Shown in pieces: positions 58,101 to 64,000 of a stretch of DNA of 64,000 nucleotides (positions are counted from its first letter, which is position 1; every line of letters starts with the position of its first letter). Source of the stretch: Limnomonas spitsbergensis (taxonomy: Eukaryota > Chlorophyta > Chlorophyceae > Chlamydomonadales); the NCBI GenBank assembly GCA_037349105.1, contig JAYJMM010000119.1, forward strand, positions 5,405,001 to 5,469,000, in the 5' to 3' direction. The position numbers and the translations under genes were made by a program. The notes under the pieces are model-generated. The model saw only the letters and a program-made list of their open reading frames with translations, did no database searches and had not been told where the DNA came from.

Positions 58101-61100
58101 CTATTGGCGTTATCCTAGCCACATGACCTTGCCCCAGCGCCATTGTTTCTTTTTTCGTGTCTCAGCTACATGTCAGCTACACTCCAGCCTCTGGCTGGAC
58201 GCATCGTTTGTGGCCAGCCATGCTATTTTGGTCACCACTCACAGGTTGGTGGTAGGTTCGGTCCCAATCGGGCCTTTTGGGGGCCGCGAGGCGGCCTCTG
58301 CATAAGGTGGCCTGGTAGCCGGGAAAAAAAACGCTGCCCAGTGCTCCAGTGTTCTGTGTACGGCCGCCCCATCACACCAGCATCAATTGACAGCCCACGT
58401 ACCTATTTTGCACACTGTACCACCTTAGGCTGACTGCTGGGCAGCCGCTACAGGGCCGATTAGGTCCAAGAATGGCAGGCCTCCTTTCGGGGGCCCAAGC
58501 AGCAGCTGTGCCATTCCTCTTTGGCTGCACTTGAGAAGTGGATGAACTTAGTTGAAGCGCGTGGAAAGCAACTCTGCTGCTTTGCTGATCTGGTGTATGG
58601 GATGCTGCCATAGGACCCTTCGGCCACAGTCCAGGCCGTAGCTGAATTGTAAAAAACACTGAAGCTCAGGATATCATGTGTTTGGAGTTTTACAAATATG
58701 TTTAGATTCATTAATTCTTAAAATGTTAGCATACAACATTTACAAAAATAGGCAACCAGAGGGGACTTAATTGAGCTGGAGTAGGGGATTCTGCACTAGG
58801 ATCCCCGGCCACAGCCTGTGATGCAGCTGCATTGTTGCTAGGGTGCCTCAAAATTGTATGTCACATAATCCTGCCTCTCCGTGCGTTCAGGGATTTGCTG
58901 AGCTGGAGTACGGGATGCTGAGGTGGATGGGCGCTGTGGACGAATCGACACTGGTGGTGACCACGGTGCACGACTGCCAGGTGTGAGCACCATCCATCCT
59001 ATTTGCTTATCTAGGTGTAGGGTGTACGGTGTACGGTGTAGGATAGATGTTGCAGCATCTACGCATGTACTCAGTCGCCTTTTAGAGTGGTGATCATCAT
59101 GGACGGCGATGGTCGTGAGACATCATGTCATCATGTGTTCATGAAAGAGAGTTACGCCCCACTGGGGCGTGGAGGTTAAAGAAACAACGCAGCTTGGGGC
59201 CGTAGCCATGTTGGCAGTTACACAATCCACCCCGCGGCGCATCTAGTGATGATCGCGGCCGGTGCACGGCCGCGAGGCGCGCGTCATCCGCTATGTCAGG
59301 ACTCTTCCCATCCACCGACCCTGCCAAAGCCACTCATGCACACATCCGACTACTCCATGCGCATCCATCCCATGCAAGTAAGAAGTAAGAAGCTCCATGC
59401 GCATCCTTCCCATGCATCATCCATCATGTTGGTAGTATGGCCATTCACCCTGGCTGAGACAGGTGGGTGGGTGGGGGGGGGACTGTTCCTCTACCACCTG
59501 ACTGGTGGTCTCGATTTGGGTTCCAGAAAAGTTGTGGCCCTCCCCTGACCTCCTTCGGGAAGGGACTGGGAGACAAACCCTCAATCTCATTTTTTTGTCC
59601 CATAGGTAAGGGCCCTCCCCCTTGCCCTAGTGCCCTCCTCTTTGAGGGTGGCAGGGGGGCCAATCAAACCCCCGCAAGCTCAGTTTTGTGTTCCATAGGG
59701 AAGGGCCCCCCCTCTGCCCCCCTCTTCGCGGGTGGCAGGGGGCGAAATCAAACCCCCTCAAGCTCAGTTTGTGTTCCATAGGGATGCCCCCCCCTGCCCC
59801 TCTCTTCGTGGACGGCAGGGGGGCCCAATGAAACCCCTTCAAGCTCATTTTTTTGGTCCAGAGGTAAGGGCCCCCCCCTGCCCCCCTCTTCGCGGGTGGC
59901 AGGGGACCCAATCAAACCCCCTCAAGCTCAGTTTTGAGTTCCATAGGCAAGTGCCCCCCCCCTGCCCCCTCTTTGCGGGTGGCAGGGGGCCCAATCAAAC
60001 CCCCTCAAGCTCAGTTTTGAGTTCCATAGGCAAGTGCCCCCCCCCTGCCCCCTCTTTGCGGGTGGCAGGGGACCCAATCAAACCCCCTCAAGCTCAGTTT
60101 TGAGTTCCATAGGCAAGTGCCCCCCCCCTGCCCCCTCTTTGCGGGTGGCAGGGGGCCCAATCAAACCCCCTCAAGCTCAGTTTTGAGTTCCATAGGCAAG
60201 TGCCCCCCCCCTGCCCCCTCTTTGCGGGTGGCAGGGGGCCCAATCAAACCCCCTCAAGCTCAGTTTTGAGTTCCATAGGCAAGTGCCCCCCCCCTGCCCC
60301 CTCTTCGCGGGTGGCAGGGGACCCAATCAAACCCCCTCAAGCTCAGTTTTGAGTTCCATAGGCAAGTGCCCCCCCCCTGCCCCCTCTTTGCGGGTGGCAG
60401 GGGGCCCAATCAAACCCCCTCAAGCTCAGTTTTGAGTTCCATAGGCAAGTGCCCCCCCCCTGCCCCCTCTTTGCGGGTGGCAGGGGGCCCAATCAAACCC
60501 CCTCAAGCTCAGTTTTGAGTTCCATAGGCAAGTGCCCCCCCCCTGCCCCCTCTTTGCGGGTGGCAGGGGACCCAATCAAACCCCCTCAAGCTCAGTTTTG
60601 AGTTCCATAGGCAAGTGCCCCCCCCCTGCCCCCCTCTTTGCGGGTGGCAGGGGACCCAATCAAACCCCCTCAAGCTCAGTTTTGAGTTCCATAGGCAAGT
60701 GCCCCCCCCCTGCACCCCTCTTTGCGGGTGGCAGGGGGCCCAATCAAACCCCCTCAAGCTCAGTTTTGAGTTCCATAGGCAAGTGCCCCCCCCCTGCACC
60801 CCTCTTTGCGGGTGGCAGGGGGCCCAATCAAACCCCCTCAAGCTCAGTTTTGAGTTCCATAGGCAAGTGCCCCCCCCCTGCACCCCTCTTTGCGGGTGGC
60901 AGGGGGCCCAATCAAACCCCTTCAAGCTCAGTTTTGAGTTCCATAGGCAAGTGCCCCCCCCTGCACCCCTCTTTGCGGGTGGCAGGGGGCCCAATCAAAC
61001 CCCTTCAAGCTCAGTTTTGAGTTCCATAGGCAAGTGCCCCCCCCTGCACCCCTCTTTGCGGGTGGCAGGGGGCCCAATCAAACCCCTTCAAGCTCAGTTT

Positions 61101-64000
61101 TGAGTTCCATAGGCAAGTGCCCCCCCCTGCACCCCTCTTTGCGGGTGGCAGGGGTCCCAATCAAACCCCTTCAAGCTCAATTTGTGTTCCATAGATAAGG
61201 GCCCCCCCCTGCCCCCTCCCCTTCGAGGGGGGGCAGGGGGTCCCAATCAAACCCCCTCAAGCTCAATTGGGGTCCCATGCGGTAGTACAGTCCGGCTTCA
61301 GCTGACAAATAGCTTGAGGCCTGTCACCTCCCTGGTAGTCACTGAGATATTTTGCTTGCATTAAGGAAGTATGAGGCTGGCCGCCCAACCCTAGAAAATC
61401 TGGAACACAAACACAGAAAAACAGCCCGCGCGGGTGCGCTTGTGGCCCTCCTCTGATGTGCATGTCCGCCACAGATGGCTGCATCCATCCTCCCCGGGTG
61501 CAGTGTTTATTTCTTAGTGATTCAGCTACATTTCGGCTTCTGGCCGGAGGCCCTGTTTGTGGCCAGCCATGCTGCTGCTTATGCCACCAGTTGCAGACCG
61601 GTCCAGGTTTCTTCCCAATAGGTCGTTTGGCGGCTGCAGGGCGGCCTGCCGAAGATGGAGTTGTTGCTGAAGAGAGAATCACTGCCCGGGTGCCTCCCAC
61701 ACTTGTTTGCGCTGGTCTCACACTTTATTGCTTGAATTAACACTTTATTGCTTAAATTAACACTTTATTATTTGAATTAACACTTCATTGTTTGGATTGA
61801 CACTTGATTGCGCTGGTCTCAGTGCTTGATCATTCAATCAAACAGATGTGCACGTCGTGGAATTGCTCGGTGCGTGCCGTTTTTTTACCACCTTTTGTAT
61901 TCCTGCAGTTGCTGGAGGAGGCCATTGACCCGTCGAAGATGCTGGAGCACGATGTCCCAGTCGATGTCATCATAACACCCACACAGGTCAGGGGGGGGTG
62001 TATATCAGCGGGCAGGGATTGCTCCCACATAACTTTCACACATTACTCCCACACAGGTCCCCACACATAACTCCCACATAATTTCCACACATAACACCCA
62101 CACAGGTCAGGGGGGGGAGTATATGAGCGAGGAGGAGAGGAAGGGAGGAGGAGAGGAAGGGAGGAGGAGAGGAAGGGAGGAGGAGAGGAAGGGAGGAGGA
62201 GAGGAAGGGAGGAGGAGAGGAAGGGAGGAGGAGAGGAAGGGAGGAGGAGAGGAAGGGAGGAGGAGAGGAAGGGAGGAGGAGAGGAAGGGAGGAGGAGAGG
62301 AAGGGAGGAGGAGAGGAAGGGAGGAGGAGAGGAAGGGAGGAGGAGAGGAAGGGAGGAGGAGAGGAAGGGAGGAGGAGAGGAAGGGAGGAGGAGAGGAAGG
62401 GAGGAGGAGAGGAAGGGAGGAGGAGAGGAAGGGAGGAGGAGAGGAAGGGAGGAGGAGAGGAAGGGAGGAGGAGAGGAAGGGAGGAGGAGAGGAAGGGAGG
62501 AGGAAAGGAAGGGAGGAGGAGAGGAAGGGAGGAGGAGAGGAAGGGAGGAGGAGAGGAAGGGAGGAGGAGAGGAAGGGAGGAGGAAAGGAAGGGAGGAGGA
62601 GAAGAAGAAGAAGAAGAAGAAGGAAGGAAGGAGGGAAGGAAGGAAGGAAGAAGACTAAGCCCCCTAGGGGCGTGCGGGTTAAGTGCGCAGCGCAGCTCGG
62701 GGCGGAAGCCACATCCACACCGTTACCATCACCTGTATTTCAATGCATGATCTAAATTCTTAACCCTGAACCCTGTCAGGTGATCCGCACCACACCCACC
62801 ATGCGCAAGCCCCCAGGCATCCTCTGGCACCGGCTGAGCCCGGAGAAGTTGGGCCAGATCCGCGTGTTACGCGAGCTCAAGGCCCGCCTGGAGGCAGAGG
62901 CCGGAGAGATGCTGCCATCAGGTCGGCGTTTGTGTGTGTGGGGGGGGGGGGGGCGTGTTTATTTTTATGGCTACAAGTCTACCTTTGGCAGGCAGCCCCG
63001 CAGCCGGATAAGGCCTGTTTAGGCCTAACCTGGACTTGTCTACCGCTGTGGACTGAAGCGGCATGGCAGGCCACAAATGGGGCCGCCGGCCAGAGGCGGG
63101 AGTGTTACTGACATGTGGCTGAGTCTTGCAAGATAATGATTGGGTGGGGGGGGGGTGTTCTAGTGCGTACCAAATTGCACCCACTTAAATGAAGGAGGCA
63201 GCAGCCGACGAGATGATGCCATCTGTTCGGGGCTGGGCTGTGTGTGGGGGGGAGGGGGATGCTAGCAACGACATGTACGCCGACGGTGGCGTACATGTCG
63301 CGCCCGATCGTGCACAAGATAATAAAATAGGCAGCAGCTGGAGGATGCAGCCATGAGGTCTGTCATCGAAGTGCAACAGGCGACAACGACTGGTACGCCA
63401 CTCTGTTATTTTGTTTGCTCACCTGGCCACTTTCGGGGGCCCTCCAGGCGGCCGTCACTGGAATCATGAGGACCAAATCTTGACCGGCAGATGTTCATGA
63501 CGTTATACCTCTGGGCCCTGCTTAGATAAAGCTCGGCCACGTCGGCAAACCAAAAGTCCGGCAGATGTGCGGTGGCCCCAAGCAAGTATAAGGACTTGCT
63601 GCCCCAGGCCCCGTGCCCGTAGGCCGTGATGTAGCTTAAGTACACTAAACAAAAGTTCTTACACTGCCACACCAGATACCTTTTCTTTTCTCCTTTCCTT
63701 CCTATGTTTCGTTTTACTTTTTGCTCTCCAACCACGCAACCGAGCCTTTGGGTACAGCCCGTAGATGTAGCGTTGAAACAAAACCCTCATCACCTGGCAC
63801 CAGCTCCGCAGCTCAAGTGGCTGCTTAATGCCCACAATTGACGACAAGACCCCTGGTTTTTGAAGAAGGAAAACGTTTCCAAGATGGCTTGCTTGACATG
63901 GCCTTCCTTCCTTTGGTCCTGTTCCGCCATCAGATCCCTCGAAGAAGCCTCGTTTTTTCTTTGACGGTCCTGTCTCTGTCCATGTCCCTGATGCAGCCTA
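49181..64000 (+). CDS. MTHFSD / 5-formyl-THF cyclo-ligase-like protein, 3'-incomplete
   Basis: Eight exons join in phase: 49181-49246, 53384-53445, 54285-54417, 55848-55977, 57671-57786, 58891-58980, 61909-61986, 62780-62921 (272 codons plus one base). The gene continues past the edge. Recognised order: [30 protein letters not shown] (from residue 44); [26 protein letters not shown] (from ~97); [20 protein letters not shown] then [12 protein letters not shown] (residues ~150-176); [18 protein letters not shown]. This is the cyclo-ligase fold of methenyltetrahydrofolate synthetase domain-containing proteins. The usual catalytic GxGxGYYD loop is replaced by [12 protein letters not shown], as in MTHFSD, so enzyme activity should not be assumed. 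Animal MTHFSD ends in an RRM; that part would lie beyond 64 kb. Exon 3 could also end 11 nt later, but only the donor at 54418 keeps phase. Confidence 0.88.
49247..50657 (+). repeat. Donor-anchored 43-bp minisatellite at the start of intron 1
   Basis: About 33 units containing gtcaggccatgctacatgca and ccacctccaacactgccacc. The first unit begins exactly at the exon 1 donor (AAG|GTCAGG), and nearly every unit repeats GAGTCAGG or GAGCCAGG. All three plus frames are open, giving spurious ORFs of 601, 479 and 283 codons. Confidence 0.97.
51078..52623 (+). repeat. 35-bp minisatellite inside intron 1
   Basis: About 44 highly homogeneous units of atggacatcagcccattacc plus agcatttatgcaagc. Differences are mostly single bases (gggc, attaat, attagc). 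A decayed relative (gaccagcatgaatgaaggca tgccacttg) is at 52768-52797. Spurious ORFs of up to 300 codons cross it. Confidence 0.97.
53096..53300 (-). mobile_element. hAT-like MITE with internal telomeric insert
   Basis: Ends ctgtatttattttttcgtg and aaaaagaaacactg. Flanks gttgttgt/gttgttgc are a 7/8 target duplication. At 53234-53257 the body is interrupted by gagggtttagggtttagggg, absent from the other copies. Confidence 0.85.
53560..53800. repeat. 12-bp repeat (actgtcatctac) in intron 2
   Basis: About twenty units of actgtcatctac with c/t variants. Because 12 is divisible by three, it yields long [15 protein letters not shown] (minus) and LSSTLSS-like (plus) frames. Both are artefacts; flanking splice sites place the stretch in intron 2. 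Confidence 0.93.
54088..54212 (+). mobile_element. Two tandem partial (GAAA)n-family copies lacking the hairpin
   Basis: tactatggtgtggaggttaa ... gtgcagcttggggccgtagc cacaaccgcgccgtt occurs twice, 65 bp apart. Confidence 0.7.
54685..54812 (+). mobile_element. hAT-like MITE, shortened copy
   Basis: tttgtttcttggctacaaga, ggcccgattgggaccgaacc and gctgacatgtagctgagaca are retained; the middle is deleted. Target duplication unclear. Confidence 0.65.
54920..55215. repeat. Poly-G-rich degenerate repeat in intron 3
   Basis: Repeated gggggg, aggagg and caggagcaggggggtgaata blocks. Many closely spaced G-runs on the plus strand. Confidence 0.8.
56012..56080 (+). repeat. Echo of exon 4 end in intron 4
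   Basis: ccccgaccctcagcagtagc cctcctggagccaccaatga ggcgtgcacgtcaggtgggt repeats the end of exon 4 plus its donor (55925-55985) at ~94 bp spacing. Confidence 0.93.
56098..56335 (+). mobile_element. hAT-like MITE with a foreign segment
   Basis: Starts ttctttttttccggctacgg. The body (ggcccgattgggccgaaacc, ggctggccacaaaaggggcc) follows an extra ~60-bp stretch. Confidence 0.65.
57421..57610 (+). repeat. Two echoes of exon 5 acceptor in intron 4
   Basis: cattgcagcgggtgtggttt (57421) and cccactgtagcaggtgtggt (57542) repeat the true acceptor and exon start at 57661 (cccactgcagcgggtgtggt). The similarity runs ~60 bp, through the ccctttgtccctagat... region. The second has lost its AG-G context. Confidence 0.93.
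57826..57878 (+). repeat. Echo of exon 5 donor in intron 5
   Basis: gctgggcaaagaaggggtga ggcagctgggtgttgtggcg repeats 57772-57815 (actgggaaaaggggaggtga gtcagctgggtgttgtgggg). Confidence 0.85.
58141..58336 (-). mobile_element. hAT-like MITE
   Basis: Ends cattgtttcttttttcgtg and gggaaaaaaaacgctg. Flanks cccagcgc/cccagtgc are a 7/8 target duplication. Full-length family body. Confidence 0.85.
58370..58655 (-). repeat. Degenerate MITE-related stretch
   Basis: gccgctacagggccgattag gtcc and cttcggccacagtccaggcc resemble the hAT-like MITE body, but much diverged. Confidence 0.4.
59143..59215 (+). mobile_element. (GAAA)n-hairpin repeat copy in intron 6
   Basis: gaaagagagttacgcccc, hairpin acgccccactggggcgt, ggaggttaaagaaacaacgc, agcttggggccgtagcca. 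Confidence 0.8.
59590..61275. repeat. 83-84-bp minisatellite with poly-C cores in intron 6
   Basis: About twenty units containing agctcagttttgagttccat, aggcaagtgccccccccctg and gggtggcagggggcccaatc. Poly-C length (6-9) varies between units and makes the period 83 or 84, so frames of up to 162 codons appear; they are not genes. Flanking units are more diverged than the centre. Confidence 0.96.
61501..61684 (-). mobile_element. hAT-like MITE with perfect 8-bp target duplication
   Basis: cccgggtg occurs at 61493-61500 and 61685-61692. Termini cagtgtttatttcttag and gagagaatcactg. 184 bp. Confidence 0.9.
62043..62126 (+). repeat. Echoes of exon 7 donor in intron 7
   Basis: ataacacccacacaggtcag gggggg (62091) repeats the exon 7 end and donor at 61971-61995 exactly. 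A partial copy (attactcccacacaggtccc) is at 62043. Confidence 0.93.
62128..62612 (+). repeat. 16-bp purine minisatellite in intron 7
   Basis: About thirty units of gaggaggagaggaagg, then gaa/ggaagg runs to 62650. Strictly purine on the plus strand. Artefact ORFs of ~210 codons in both directions. Confidence 0.97.
62632..62735 (+). mobile_element. (GAAA)n-hairpin repeat copy in intron 7
   Basis: agccccctaggggcgt hairpin, gggttaagtgcgcagcgcag, ctcggggcggaagccacatc cacaccgttacc. Confidence 0.75.
62955..63140 (+). mobile_element. hAT-like MITE, diverged copy in intron 8
   Basis: gtgtttatttttatggctac at the start; gcatggcaggccacaaatgg and tgacatgtggctgagtct inside. Ends eroded. Confidence 0.7.
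63194..63362 (+). repeat. Two echoes of exon 8 end after its donor
   Basis: gaggcagcagccgacgagat gatgccatctgttcgg (63194) and taggcagcagctggaggatg cagccatgaggtctg (63328) resemble the exon 8 end at 62890-62927 (gaggcagaggccggagagat gctgccatcaggtcgg). Their GT contexts survive. Confidence 0.75.
63400..64000 (+). other. Downstream part of intron 8, no exon identified
   Basis: Contains a weak MITE-like stretch (gccactttcgggggccctcc ... aggcggccg). The last bases (ccctgatgcag|ccta) could be the next acceptor, but too little follows to tell. Confidence 0.3.

Noticed and set aside
58762..58793. Upstream echo of exon 6 (gagctggagtaggggattct)
   Set aside because: It resembles the exon 6 start (gagctggagtacgggatgct), but the neighbouring bases also resemble another repeat at 58590-58640, so I did not count it firmly among the border duplications.
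62107..62755. Glu/Arg/Gly-rich and Pro/Ser/Leu-rich ORFs
   Set aside because: Both strands of a 16-bp purine repeat between exons 7 and 8.

Overview
The window looks like nuclear DNA of a eukaryotic green-lineage microalga. The evidence is multi-exon genes with GT-AG introns, a nuclear-type tRNA-Pro, plant-type TTTAGGG telomere-like tracts, and a carotenoid-desaturase-like flavoprotein with a plastid-targeting-like N-terminus. I cannot name the species. No bacterial operon, CRISPR array or virus was recognised. Most long open frames here are artefacts of tandem repeats whose unit length is not a multiple of three.

Layout. 1-6675 is a 34-bp satellite running off the left edge, with ~1.94-kb higher-order duplications. 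6.7-14.1 kb holds two tandem copies of a TraB-domain gene on the minus strand: a stop-riddled pseudogene (7.3-8.6 kb) and a better preserved copy (12.1-14.0 kb). Between them lie a SINE and a WD40-like gene remnant. 15.0-17.1 kb has two minus-strand ORFs that look transposon-derived. 17.2-19.3 kb has a TTTAGGG tract next to three copies of a tRNA-promoter-containing repeat. 19.3-36.7 kb is gene-poor and holds several TIR elements, fold-backs, short dispersed repeats and one tRNA-Pro(AGG).

The gene-rich part is 36.7-64 kb. Two genes diverge from a 392-bp spacer: a 14-exon FAD-dependent desaturase-like gene (minus, 36741-48788) and an MTHFSD/5-formyl-THF cyclo-ligase-like gene (plus, 49181 to beyond the edge). 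I joined both exon by exon, and the phases agree at every junction.

The most unusual signal is in their introns. In most of them, sequence next to a splice site is tandemly repeated into the intron. Sometimes this is one to three decayed 'echoes' of the exon end. Sometimes it is a long minisatellite that starts at the 5' splice site and copies a GT-containing donor in every unit. The TraB pair shows a before/after state: the pseudogene introns are plain, while the same introns in the other copy carry arrays. A ~190-bp MITE family with 8-bp target-site duplications is scattered through the same introns.
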